In this document: piece by piece, positions 1 to 7,136 of the stretch
How positions within the stretch are numbered: position 1 is the first letter of the stretch
Layout of the letters: every line of letters starts with the position of its first letter
Assembly: GCA_938039795.1 (NCBI GenBank)
Contig: CALHWU010000200.1
Location: 1-19,043 of the forward strand
DNA length: 19,043 bases
Source of the DNA: an uncultured Muribaculaceae bacterium
GTDB lineage: Bacteria > Bacteroidota > Bacteroidia > Bacteroidales > Muribaculaceae
Direction: 5' to 3'
Notes under the pieces: generated by a model
The model's input: only the letters and a program-made list of their open reading frames with translations
Told to the model about the DNA's origin: nothing
Database searches by the model: none
Program-made: the position numbers and the translations under genes

Positions 1-746
1 CAGGAATAAATGTCCATTGTCAGCGTCGTCGGATCAAGTATGTCATCCATAGGATAATTTGCTCCAAGCATCTTGCGCAGAACGGTCAGCGGCACCATCG
101 AGTCAGCGGCCTCTTTCAAAGTCCGGCGGTATGCTGGCGAGAGAAACAGTTCCTCAAGCTCCGGATCATCACTGAAGAAACGGAGCAAAGGATTATTCTG
201 ACGGCCCGACGACGTATAGATCTCCACCTTGTCGTCAAGACGGGCTATCTGATGGGTAAACTCATACATGCTCATGATGCACCGAGGCACATAACTGCTT
301 ATAGCATTTATACGTCCATCACGCATCAGCATGGGAAAATCGCTGTACATCCTCATGCCTATGCCCATCTGCTCGGCTTTGCCGAGAGTATCAAGGATGC
401 CCCATCGGCCTGCGGTACGCTCGATAATCTGCTCAGTCAGCCGGAGCAAGTTGCGTCCACGTGGAGTGATAGTGCGAAGTTTGACGGCGTTTTTGAGCGC
501 CCTCGACACATTGGCGGCCGCTTTTCCCGACGACATATATCTTGAACCATGCCGCCCTACGTGGTTTATCATTATGGGAGTCAGAGAATCAGGCGTTTCC
601 GGAGTGACACTTACATCAGGATAAGGCATCGAGCTTCCGAGGCATTCCCTGAAAGTATAGTCAGTGGTCTGCGCCGACAGAGATACCGGCCATACGAGCG
701 CCATCAGTGCCGCAAGTGATGAAATTGCATCGACGAGTCTTTTCAT
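1..746 (-). CDS. Secreted histidine acid phosphatase, MINPP/phytase-like (partial, C-terminus missing)
   Basis: I translated this reading frame by hand from the ATG at 744-746 down to the window edge and met no stop; about 248 residues are present. The N-terminus (MKRLVDAISSLAALMALVWP, ending LSAQ near residue 26) is a signal peptide, so the enzyme should be exported to the periplasm or surface. Residues 61-70 read NHVGRHGSRY, the RHGxR catalytic loop of clade 2 histidine phosphatases, where the histidine (H66) is phosphorylated. The surrounding form 'RHGSRY' and the position right after the signal peptide fit multiple inositol polyphosphate phosphatases, which Bacteroides are known to secrete to strip phosphate from phytate. 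The second catalytic motif (HAE/HD) would lie beyond the edge, so substrate is inferred only. It follows luxS by 48 bases on the same strand and may be the last gene of that operon. Confidence 0.8.
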   Translation of the reverse strand, partial: MKRLVDAISSLAALMALVWPVSLSAQTTDYTFRECLGSSMPYPDVSVTPETPDSLTPIMINHVGRHGSRYMSSGKAAANVSRALKNAVKLRTITPRGRNLLRLTEQIIERTAGRWGILDTLGKAEQMGIGMRMYSDFPMLMRDGRINAISSYVPRCIMSMYEFTHQIARLDDKVEIYTSSGRQNNPLLRFFSDDPELEELFLSPAYRRTLKEAADSMVPLTVLRKMLGANYPMDDILDPTTLTMDIYS

Positions 747-748
747 GA

Positions 749-771
749 GTTGAAACGTATTTGCTTTCAAC
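749..771. repeat. Inverted repeat just before the phosphatase start
   Basis: GTTGAAA at 749-755 and TTTCAAC at 765-771 are perfect complements around a 9-base loop, ending two bases before the phosphatase start codon. In RNA this would be a 7-bp hairpin over the translation start region; in DNA it could be an operator. It lacks the GC-rich stem and T tract of a terminator after luxS. Confidence 0.4.
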
Positions 772-794
772 AACGGTCGGCGGCAGGTGAAAGT

Positions 795-1277
795 TCACTC
801 CGGATATTCAATGTTTTCCCGCTTAAGCCGAAGCAACACTTCGTCGAGAAAACGCCGGGCCTGCGCTTTGGCCTCATTGAGATCCATATATGTATAGTTG
901 CCGCAATCGCGGGGCGAGGCTCCGGGCACTTCCCCTTCATATTCTGCAATGAAACGGAACGTGTCCCTGATAAGCTCCACAATGTCGCCGGGTTTCAGGT
1001 CGCCCGAGAGGATGAGATAATTGCCTGTACGGCACCCCATGGGCCCCCAATAAACCACGCGGTCTTTCCAGTCGGGTCGGTTGCGCAGATACGTAGCAGC
1101 CAGATGTTCGATCGTATGAAGCGCCGCGCCCGATAGAGCAGGATGCCGGTTGGGCTCGGTCATGCGCACATCGAATGTAGTAAGGATGTCGCCCGAAGGT
1201 GTCAGATCACGTCGCGAAACGTATATGCCGCGAAGCAGACGCTCATGATCGACAGTGAAACTTGCTATTTTTTCCAT
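795..1277 (-). CDS. luxS: S-ribosylhomocysteine lyase LuxS
   Basis: LuxS cleaves S-ribosylhomocysteine to homocysteine and DPD, the precursor of the AI-2 signal, in the cytoplasm. The 160-residue length is normal for the family. The metal site is complete: H54 and H58 in HTIEH and C125 in CGNY. The catalytic cysteine C82 in GCRTG is also present, so the enzyme looks active. The start codon (1275-1277) lies inside the end of the nucleosidase gene upstream, an overlap of 13 bases. The two genes should therefore be co-transcribed and perhaps translationally coupled, with the product of one enzyme feeding the other. No separate promoter is visible. Whether this organism uses AI-2 as a signal or only recycles homocysteine cannot be told from the sequence. 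Confidence 0.97.
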   Translation of the reverse strand: MEKIASFTVDHERLLRGIYVSRRDLTPSGDILTTFDVRMTEPNRHPALSGAALHTIEHLAATYLRNRPDWKDRVVYWGPMGCRTGNYLILSGDLKPGDIVELIRDTFRFIAEYEGEVPGASPRDCGNYTYMDLNEAKAQARRFLDEVLLRLKRENIEYPE

Positions 1278-1960
1278 AATTGCGATATCTGTGAGACAAG
1301 GGGCATGAGCACAGAGAATGTCCGCATCGGTGCGTCGTGCCAGAAATTCTCATACTGGGAAATGTTGTCGGCAGCTCCCGGTGTGTCACTGACAACTCTT
1401 ACTGATAAAAACGGTACTCCCTGAAGCCAGCATGTCTGGGCCATGGAAGCCGACTCCATGTCTACCGCCGCTACATCGGGATACAGTCCGCGGATGCGCT
1501 CGGTCTCTTCCGGTGAAGTAATAAACATGTCGCCCGAGGCGATCAGCCCCTTGATCACCCCGTCTGATGCATCCAGAGCAGGCAAGGAGAGTATTTCATG
1601 CGGAGGTTCGAAAAAAGCCGGACAGCCCGAAGCCTGACCGGGGACTGTACCCGGGCCACACCATACATCATGGTAGGCCACTTTTTCTCCTACCACAACA
1701 TCAAGTATTCCGGCACGTCCTGTGCCTCCGGCTACTCCGGTATTAATCACCAGATCAGGATTCAGATCATTAAGAATCCACTGGAGCGCCAGCGCTGAGT
1801 TGACCTTGCCGATGCCGCTTTGCATGGCTATAATCTCACAGCCTGCCATATAACCGGTATGGACGGGCAGTCGGCCATTCTCAATGACAGTGTCATCTGA
1901 AATATGGGGAAGCAGAAGATCAAGTTCCTTCTGCATGGCTACCACAATGGCGATTTTCAT
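1265..1960 (-). CDS. mtnN: 5'-methylthioadenosine/S-adenosylhomocysteine nucleosidase
   Basis: This enzyme removes adenine from S-adenosylhomocysteine and methylthioadenosine; the ribosyl-homocysteine product is the substrate of the next gene, luxS. The protein has 231 residues, the family's usual size. Visible signature positions are E12 in VAMQKEL (general acid/base region), the NTGVAGG loop at 73-79, E169 in VDMES (ribose binding) and D192 in VVSDTPG (adenine protonation), matching E12, E174 and D197 of the E. coli enzyme as I remember it. The start at 1958-1960 gives MKIAIVVAMQ, the expected N-terminus. A terminator-like hairpin lies only about 30 bases upstream and I see no TAnnTTTG box in that gap, so transcription may begin in it from an unrecognised promoter or read through from the gene before. 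Confidence 0.95.
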   Translation of the reverse strand: MKIAIVVAMQKELDLLLPHISDDTVIENGRLPVHTGYMAGCEIIAMQSGIGKVNSALALQWILNDLNPDLVINTGVAGGTGRAGILDVVVGEKVAYHDVWCGPGTVPGQASGCPAFFEPPHEILSLPALDASDGVIKGLIASGDMFITSPEETERIRGLYPDVAAVDMESASMAQTCWLQGVPFLSVRVVSDTPGAADNISQYENFWHDAPMRTFSVLMPLVSQISQLWKK

Positions 1961-1978
1961 ATATATGTCAGATTTTTG

Positions 1979-2023
1979 CGAAAGAGAGAAACCGGGCAGC
2001 GGCCATTAAGCCTCTCTGCCCGG
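1979..2023 (-). terminator. Intrinsic terminator-like hairpin after the pRiA4b ORF-3-like gene
   Basis: CCGGGCAG (1992-1999) pairs with CTGCCCGG (2016-2023), with a smaller GGC/GCC stem nested inside. On the minus strand the stem is followed by a pyrimidine-rich stretch (TTTCTCTCTTTC) at 1979-1991. This fits rho-independent termination of the gene ending at 2068. Because it is only about 30 bases before the nucleosidase start, an attenuator role for the mtnN-luxS operon is also possible. Confidence 0.6.
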
Positions 2024-2067
2024 CAGTCATATAAACTCTTCCGGCTATATATAAACGGATTGTCGGA

Positions 2068-2622
2068 TTATTCGTAGGGATTGACTTCATCAAAACCTGC
2101 AGCGTCAAACTCGTCATCGTTGAACTCGTCGGAGCCATAGAAATTTTCATCCAGATCAGGATCAGCGGCCGCCTTGTCGGCTTTTTCGTCGATTTTGGCC
2201 TCGAAATCATCAAGATCCACAAACTGCGCAGGCGGGTTGCCGAGAGCTAGAGAGCATACCGGATCCTTGAGCGATCTTCCCGGCTGGGTTTTCTTCAATT
2301 CCATGAAGAAACAGCGGTCGGTCAGATAGTCAAACACAAAAATGAGCCGCTGACCCTCATCCTCCAGAAAGTCGGAGAGGGGAGTCTCCTCCATGAGGTA
2401 AACATCGTCGGCCGAGTCGGCGCCCATGTCCTCGAGAGTTATCTCCTTGCCTTTTTCCCAATTGTCATCGCAGATAAAGAATGAGTTCATCTGGCCCTTG
2501 TCGTAATTAACTGAGTCACAGATGGCATTGCGTAAATCAAGGAATGTGGCATCGGAATCGATGCTGATCTCACGCTTGAAGTTGTCGACCTCGTCGGACA
2601 CTAACCGGAATGTGAATATCAT
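2068..2622 (-). CDS. Acidic protein of the plasmid pRiA4b ORF-3-like family
   Basis: The 184-residue product opens with a ubiquitin-like pattern (MIFTFRLVSDEVDNFKREI, then D...FLDLRNAI at 25-34) and continues with DDNWEKGKEITLEDM and RLIFVFDYLTDRCFFMELK. This is the layout of the pRiA4b ORF-3-like family (PF07929), often labelled 'IS1096 element passenger TnpR family' in Bacteroidetes although it has no resolvase motifs. From about residue 136 the tail is strongly acidic and low in complexity, ending in many D, E, F and N residues, and is probably disordered. There is no signal peptide, so it should be cytoplasmic. No transposon ends or transposase are nearby, so the mobile-element name should not be taken literally. 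Function is unknown. It is divergent from the RelA/SpoT homologue and has its own -7 box. Confidence 0.8.
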   Translation of the reverse strand: MIFTFRLVSDEVDNFKREISIDSDATFLDLRNAICDSVNYDKGQMNSFFICDDNWEKGKEITLEDMGADSADDVYLMEETPLSDFLEDEGQRLIFVFDYLTDRCFFMELKKTQPGRSLKDPVCSLALGNPPAQFVDLDDFEAKIDEKADKAAADPDLDENFYGSDEFNDDEFDAAGFDEVNPYE

Positions 2623-2666
2623 GGGTAACGTATTTTGGTTGTCGGATTATGAGTATTATGATGCTG

Positions 2667-2674
2667 CAAATTTA
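2667..2674 (-). promoter_or_regulatory. Candidate Bacteroidetes -7 box for the pRiA4b ORF-3-like gene
   Basis: On the minus strand these bases read TAAATTTG, an exact match to the TAnnTTTG -7 consensus, 44 bases before the start codon. I see no clear TTTG at the -33 distance, so the call rests on the -7 box and its location. Confidence 0.45.
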
Positions 2675-2689
2675 ATATAAAATTCGTGA

Positions 2690-2724
2690 TTATCGCATTG
2701 ACGCGATAAAAAACGTGTTTTTTA
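2690..2724. repeat. Two stacked inverted repeats in the divergent promoter region
   Basis: TTATCGC (2690-2696) and GCGATAA (2703-2709) form a 7-bp inverted repeat with a 6-base centre. Directly overlapping it, TAAAAAAC (2707-2714) and GTTTTTTA (2717-2724) form an 8-bp inverted repeat with a 2-base centre. They sit between the two divergent -7 boxes, where a repressor or activator of either gene would be expected to bind. No binding protein can be named. Confidence 0.45.
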
Positions 2725-2730
2725 CACCTA

Positions 2731-2764
2731 CTTGGGAATAATCTCGATTTTTGTCGTAATTTTG
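2731..2764 (+). promoter_or_regulatory. Candidate Bacteroidetes promoter of the RelA/SpoT homologue
   Basis: TAATTTTG at 2757-2764 matches the TAnnTTTG -7 consensus exactly and lies 24 bases before the ATG at 2789. A CTTG at 2731-2734 could serve as a weak -33 element with a 22-base spacer, slightly long. The leader would be about 20 bases with no obvious Shine-Dalgarno sequence, which is usual in this phylum. Confidence 0.6.
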
Positions 2765-2788
2765 CATTTTAACCTAACCTAAGAAACA

Positions 2789-5053
2789 ATGGTGGATCAA
2801 ACAACTATAAACATTCAGGATATGGCGGCCGGGGAATTGAGCCGTCAGCTTTTGGAAAAGACCAGATGTTTCTTGAAGCTGTCGGGAAGTGTCTCAGACG
2901 ATAACGATTACAGAGACATACGGTCGGCCTACGATGCCGCGGTAGCCGACGGAGTAAATTTCAACGACGAGTTCGGCATCAATGCAATCATTCATAGTCT
3001 TGACACAGCCATTCTGCTGTGTGAGGGTCTGAGTCCAGACCGTGTGATTTCACTGGCCGTGATCCTCTCTCCGCTCCACCGGGCAGGATATCTGAAAGAG
3101 CATGACATTGAGCGCCGATGGGGAGAGGACGTCGGCCACATGCTTCGCGGACTTCAGAAAGTCTCTGAACTGTATTCGCGCCGCACAGCTGTCGACAACG
3201 AAAATTTCGGAAAGCTTCTGCTCACTTTTGCAGAAGACATCAGGGTCATCATAATAATGATTGCCGAGCGTACGGTGCTCATGCGGTCGATCAACCATCA
3301 TCCCGACACGGAAAAAGTGATGGCAGTGGCCTCCGAGGCCAAATATCTTTACGCACCGCTTGCCCATCGTCTTGGATTGTACAAGATGAAGAGCGAGCTT
3401 GAGGACATGTCGCTCAAATATTCCAACCGGGAGATATATACCCGCATAGCGCGCAAACTTAATGAGACCAAGGCGAGCCGCGACGCATATATCTCATCAT
3501 TCATAGCTCCTGTCAGGGAGGCGCTCGAACGTCATGGACTGAAATTCGACATCAAAGGCCGAACCAAATCCATCTCATCGATCTGGAACAAGATTCAAAA
3601 GCAGCACAACGATCTTGAACACATATATGATCTGTTTGCTATCCGTGTGATACTCGATGTCGCTCCCGAGCGGGAACGCAGCGAGTGCTGGCTGGTTTAC
3701 TCCATAATCACCGATATGTATCAGCCTAATCCAGCCCGTCTGAAAGACTGGCTGAGCATCCCCAAGAGCAACGGATATGAATCACTGCATATCACCGTTA
3801 TGGGCCCGGGAGGCCGTTGGGTGGAAGTGCAGATCCGCTCCAGGAGGATGGACGAAATAGCCGAAAAAGGCGTGGCGGCCCACTGGAAATACAAGGGTAT
3901 CAAAAGCGAAAACAATCTCGACACCTGGATGAATCAGGTGAGAGAGGCGATGGAGAATCCGCAGGGAGGCCCTCTGGAACTGATGAAGGATTTCAAAATG
4001 GATCTTTATCAGGAGGAGGTGTTCGTTTTCACTCCTCGCGGCGACCTTTTCAAACTGCCGTTGGGCGCTACAGTGCTTGACTTCGCATTCAATATCCATT
4101 CCAAGATAGGATGCACGTGCACAGGCGCCAAGATCAACGGACGCACATGCCGCATCAACCACAAGCTCCGCAGCGGCGACACGGTGGAAATCATCACCTC
4201 AGGCAATCAGACTCCTAAAGCCGACTGGCTCAATTTCGTAGTCACGTCGAAGGCAAGAAACAAGATCCGCCAGAGCCTTAACGAGCGGCGCCAGCGTTCG
4301 GCCGAGCTTGGCAAGGGGATACACTGCGCGCAACCGGGCGAAATAGGCGTCCAGCTGCTTTTGCAGCGCCGGTTCAAAAACCGTAAAATGGATGTTGATG
4401 AGTCGGAGCTCACCAAGGTGATAAAGAAACTCGGCTACAAAACGGCGACCGACTTCTATTGCAGCATTTCGGAAGAAGCGCTTGATCCGGGAGAAGTGAT
4501 AGCTTGCTTCGAGACTCTTGACATCCGGCAGGAAACCGCGCCTGAAGCACGCTCGGCCGAGGAATTTTCTCTTCAGCAGAGCGGCGATGAAGAAAGTTCG
4601 TCGGGCGATGTCCTGATTATAGGAAATGATATAAAGGGTGTAAGCTACCGCATGTCGAAATGCTGTAATCCGATTTATGGCGACAAGGTGTTCGGGTTCG
4701 TATCATCCGAGGGAGTCATAAAGATTCATCGCGACGATTGTCCGAACGCGGCAAACATTCGCTCACGGTATCCTTACCGTATCATCCCTGTCAGATGGTC
4801 GGGGAAAAACGGCCATCAGTTTGCATGCACGCTTCATGTGGTAGGCTATGACGACATCGGCATAGTCACCAATATCTCGTCGATCATCAATAAGGAAAAG
4901 GACACGAGCCTGCGAAGCATCGCCATTGATTCCAACGACGGACTGTTCAAAGGCACGATGACTGTGGGAGTGGCCGACATAGCTTCGTTAGGCAACCTGA
5001 TAAAAAAGATAAAAACAGTAAAAGGAGTAAAAGATGTTGAACGCATTATGTAA
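2789..5053 (+). CDS. RelA/SpoT-family (p)ppGpp synthetase with degenerate hydrolase domain
   Basis: A long RSH protein (754 residues) that should make the stringent-response alarmone (p)ppGpp from ATP and GTP/GDP. Order: pseudo-hydrolase domain (about 45-195), synthetase (about 250-366), TGS (about 411-471), Cys/His zinc-finger region (C625, C626, H647, C651) and C-terminal ACT (about 681-754). The synthetase retains GRTK (257-260), DLFAIRVI (281-288), PKSNGYESLH (325-334), EVQIR (346-350) and GVAAHWKYK (361-369). In the hydrolase part only H69 survives: the family's HD is S94-P95, its ED is R98-A99, and the ADRLHN stretch reads AERTVL. Hydrolysis is therefore unlikely. Oddly, the synthetase keeps RLKD (317-320), the RxKD form typical of bifunctional enzymes rather than the ExDD of E. 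coli RelA. A second, hydrolase-competent RSH elsewhere in the genome is expected. The regulatory C-terminus suggests ribosome-linked control. Confidence 0.93.
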   Translation: MVDQTTINIQDMAAGELSRQLLEKTRCFLKLSGSVSDDNDYRDIRSAYDAAVADGVNFNDEFGINAIIHSLDTAILLCEGLSPDRVISLAVILSPLHRAGYLKEHDIERRWGEDVGHMLRGLQKVSELYSRRTAVDNENFGKLLLTFAEDIRVIIIMIAERTVLMRSINHHPDTEKVMAVASEAKYLYAPLAHRLGLYKMKSELEDMSLKYSNREIYTRIARKLNETKASRDAYISSFIAPVREALERHGLKFDIKGRTKSISSIWNKIQKQHNDLEHIYDLFAIRVILDVAPERERSECWLVYSIITDMYQPNPARLKDWLSIPKSNGYESLHITVMGPGGRWVEVQIRSRRMDEIAEKGVAAHWKYKGIKSENNLDTWMNQVREAMENPQGGPLELMKDFKMDLYQEEVFVFTPRGDLFKLPLGATVLDFAFNIHSKIGCTCTGAKINGRTCRINHKLRSGDTVEIITSGNQTPKADWLNFVVTSKARNKIRQSLNERRQRSAELGKGIHCAQPGEIGVQLLLQRRFKNRKMDVDESELTKVIKKLGYKTATDFYCSISEEALDPGEVIACFETLDIRQETAPEARSAEEFSLQQSGDEESSSGDVLIIGNDIKGVSYRMSKCCNPIYGDKVFGFVSSEGVIKIHRDDCPNAANIRSRYPYRIIPVRWSGKNGHQFACTLHVVGYDDIGIVTNISSIINKEKDTSLRSIAIDSNDGLFKGTMTVGVADIASLGNLIKKIKTVKGVKDVERIM

Positions 5054-5861
5054 AGGCCTGCTTGCAGGCAGTATCTCGTTAATGTTGTTTTCGGGATGTT
5101 CCGGTGACTCAAAGGCAGCCAAAGAGATGGTAGGGCAGGCTCAGTCGCTGTCCGACGCAGGAGACTATAAGGCGGCTCTCGCCATGCTTGATTCAGTCGA
5201 TACCCGGTATGCGGCCGAAATCGACGTCCGCAGGGAAGCTATGAACTTGCGGCCACACATTATGGAGCTCATGACGTTGAAAGAACTGTCGGCAGCCGAC
5301 AGTCTCATAGCCCAGCTTACAATCGAGGCTGATGCCGTGAAAGATGTCATGGCCTTTGTGGAGGATTCATTTGAAGGATACTATACCACAGTTTCTCTCA
5401 AAGGGAGAATCCCTGCAGACAAGCCGGGACTTTATGCAAGAATGAGCGTCGACGGAGTTTTCAACGTAGTGTCAAGCTGTCCGAAAGGAACCGGGAGCAC
5501 CGCTGTAAGCCTCAGATCCGGACAGGATGAAGCCGTTTCCGGCCGAGTGGCCCATGACGGCGAACGCAACGACAGAAGCCGTGGAGTAGAGATCATCAAT
5601 TTCATGCCTGCTGAGTGCGATACGCTCGGAGTTTTTGCCGGCAGACATGGCGGTGATGAGATAGATGTGACATTTCTTGGCGACAAGAACTACAGGATGA
5701 CGCTTCCGAAAGACCAGGCGGAAGCTCTCGGCAATGTTTACGCCGCTTCGAGGATTGTTGGAAAATTAAAGTTAGCTCAGCTTGAAAAGGTCAGGCTGGA
5801 ACGACAGCTTGATGTGGCACGCAGCCAGATGGCCCGCACCTATCAGGAGAAGAAAGAATAA
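5034..5861 (+). CDS. Lipoprotein of unknown function with coiled-coil ends
   Basis: The 275-residue protein starts with a lipoprotein signal (MLNALCKGLLAG, then LFSGC) and a lipidation cysteine at C22, so it should be anchored in an envelope membrane. Residues 26-90 resemble a TPR-like helical repeat (AKEMVGQAQSLSDAGDYKAA, then AMLDSVD). Residues 125-225 look like a beta-rich domain, and the last 40 residues (KLKLAQLEKVRLERQLDVAR) form a charged helix or coiled coil. I do not recognise a named family. Its start lies 20 bases inside the end of the RSH gene, so it is probably co-transcribed and translationally coupled with it; why a lipoprotein is tied to a (p)ppGpp synthetase is unknown. The other ATG codons nearby (5049, 5083) would remove or shorten the signal peptide, which supports 5034. 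A strong hairpin follows the stop. Confidence 0.8.
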   Translation: MLNALCKGLLAGSISLMLFSGCSGDSKAAKEMVGQAQSLSDAGDYKAALAMLDSVDTRYAAEIDVRREAMNLRPHIMELMTLKELSAADSLIAQLTIEADAVKDVMAFVEDSFEGYYTTVSLKGRIPADKPGLYARMSVDGVFNVVSSCPKGTGSTAVSLRSGQDEAVSGRVAHDGERNDRSRGVEIINFMPAECDTLGVFAGRHGGDEIDVTFLGDKNYRMTLPKDQAEALGNVYAASRIVGKLKLAQLEKVRLERQLDVARSQMARTYQEKKE

Positions 5862-5879
5862 TCAAGCCTGCATATGCTC

Positions 5880-5923
5880 AGCGGGGCGCACGGTGTCTTT
5901 ATCACATCGTGCGCCCCGCTTTG
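5880..5923 (+). terminator. Strong hairpin between convergent genes, terminator
   Basis: Bases 5880-5896 pair with 5904-5920 in a 17-bp stem (one G-T pair) closing a 7-base loop; the core is AGCGGGGCGCACG against CGTGCGCCCCGCT. A short T run follows on the plus strand, and on the minus strand the 3' flank is not T-rich. It most likely ends the RSH-lipoprotein transcript and may also block the efflux operon transcript coming from the other side. Confidence 0.75.
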
Positions 5924-5945
5924 ATGTTTATCCGGCCATTTGCCG

Positions 5946-7136
5946 CTACATGGTCATGGAGTAACGGTTGAGGCGTGCCAGAGCGAGATGATAGAGATAT
6001 TCCGTCTGCAGGAAAGTCCGGCGGGCATCAAGGAAGAAATTCACCTCCGTAAGATAATCGATAAAAGTCATCTGACCTCCGCGATAAGCTTTCTTGAGCA
6101 ACTCTATGTTGTCGTCGCCGTTGATCACTTTGTCATACTTGGTAAAATCCTCATACAGGTCTATAGCCTTGCGTCGGTCGTTGGCGATCCTGACCCTGGC
6201 TTCATTGCCTGCATTCTCGGCCTGAAGCCGGCTTTGCATTGCCGTCAGACGGTTTTTGGTCGTAACGTGCCTGTTGGAAAATAGCGGCAAAGTAAGACCG
6301 ACCGTTAAGCCATGCCAGCGTTCCTCTCCCTCGTTCTCATAAGCATATCCGAGTGAAAAAGCTGGATATGACATCATCTGCTGCGCCTTCAGCATCTTTT
6401 CGTCGGCATCCACCTGCATCAGCCGGGCCTTTATCGAAGGATCCTTTTCCGACAACTGACTGAGATATGTGTCGAGGGGCAGTATCATCTCCTCCGGATA
6501 GCTTGTCAACTGTTCAATGAGTGACGAACAGTCCTTACCGTTGTTAAGCACAGTGAGAGTCGCCACTTTGTCATCATAATCTGTCAAAGCCGCTCTTAAC
6601 TCCTCCTCCATGCCTATATGCACGATCTCCATCTTGTTCATGTCAATACGTGTCAGCTCTCCTTTTTCCAGAGCCTTGTGTGCTGCCTCACACATGAGAG
6701 CGATCGTGTCGGTCATCTCTTGGGTAAGCTTAAGACTCTTTGAGGAATAGACCACATCTATCATGGCCAGCTTTATTTCGAGCATCCTTGCCAACAAGTT
6801 GGCCTGCCGTGTCAGACCGATGACCTGTTCGGCCGCCCGGATACCCTTGGCTCTGGCAGAATAAGCGCCCGGCCAGTCAAATCCCTGGCTTACGCTGACG
6901 TTCCATTTGTTGCCTGTCTGCTTTTCTCCCCAGAGATAGCCAAACTCGATCTCCGGATCCTGCAGATTGTTGGCTTCTTTCAGTTCCTCGATACCGGCCG
7001 CAAGCGACAGCGAATCGGATGCGAGAACATAGCCTCCCGCCGCCATCGCATACGCCGCCCGATTAAAATCGAAATCGTTCTGTGCCGACACCACAGCCGG
7101 CACAAGGATGGCCAGAAACAATGCTTTAGATTTCAT
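5946..7136 (-). CDS. TolC-family outer-membrane channel of a metal efflux system
   Basis: The 396-residue product begins with a signal peptide (MKSKALFLAILVPAVVSAQ) and continues as long amphipathic helices with repeated structure (for example AARLN-like ends: HLALARLNRY near the C-terminus), typical of outer membrane efflux proteins of the CusC/CzcC group. It should form the trimeric exit duct across the periplasm and outer membrane for the RND pump. Its start codon shares an ATGA with the pump's stop (7133-7136), implying translational coupling. It lacks the lipobox of E. coli CusC. It is the last gene of the four-gene minus-strand operon and converges on the lipoprotein gene, with a hairpin in the 84-base gap. 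Confidence 0.88.
   Translation of the reverse strand: MKSKALFLAILVPAVVSAQNDFDFNRAAYAMAAGGYVLASDSLSLAAGIEELKEANNLQDPEIEFGYLWGEKQTGNKWNVSVSQGFDWPGAYSARAKGIRAAEQVIGLTRQANLLARMLEIKLAMIDVVYSSKSLKLTQEMTDTIALMCEAAHKALEKGELTRIDMNKMEIVHIGMEEELRAALTDYDDKVATLTVLNNGKDCSSLIEQLTSYPEEMILPLDTYLSQLSEKDPSIKARLMQVDADEKMLKAQQMMSYPAFSLGYAYENEGEERWHGLTVGLTLPLFSNRHVTTKNRLTAMQSRLQAENAGNEARVRIANDRRKAIDLYEDFTKYDKVINGDDNIELLKKAYRGGQMTFIDYLTEVNFFLDARRTFLQTEYLYHLALARLNRYSMTM

Noticed and set aside
750..1136. Plus-strand open frame of 128 codons across luxS
   Set aside because: It is antisense to luxS, which has all its catalytic residues; the plus-strand frame has no domain and ends inside the gene.
2068..2622. The idea that the pRiA4b ORF-3-like gene marks a transposon
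   Set aside because: No transposase, terminal inverted repeats or target duplications are visible nearby; the family name is historical.
2720..2728. TTTTACACC before the RSH gene as another site for the sigma-54 regulator
   Set aside because: It matches only half of the tandem-repeat motif, has no second half-site TGTCAA at the right distance and no -24/-12 promoter follows.
3050..3367. Minus-strand open frames within the RSH gene
   Set aside because: They are short antisense shadows with no start context or domain, opposite a continuous conserved protein.
5057..5070. GCCTGC/GCAGGC inverted repeat at the start of the lipoprotein gene as a hairpin
   Set aside because: The two-base loop is too tight and it lies within the coding sequence of the signal peptide, so chance is the simpler explanation.
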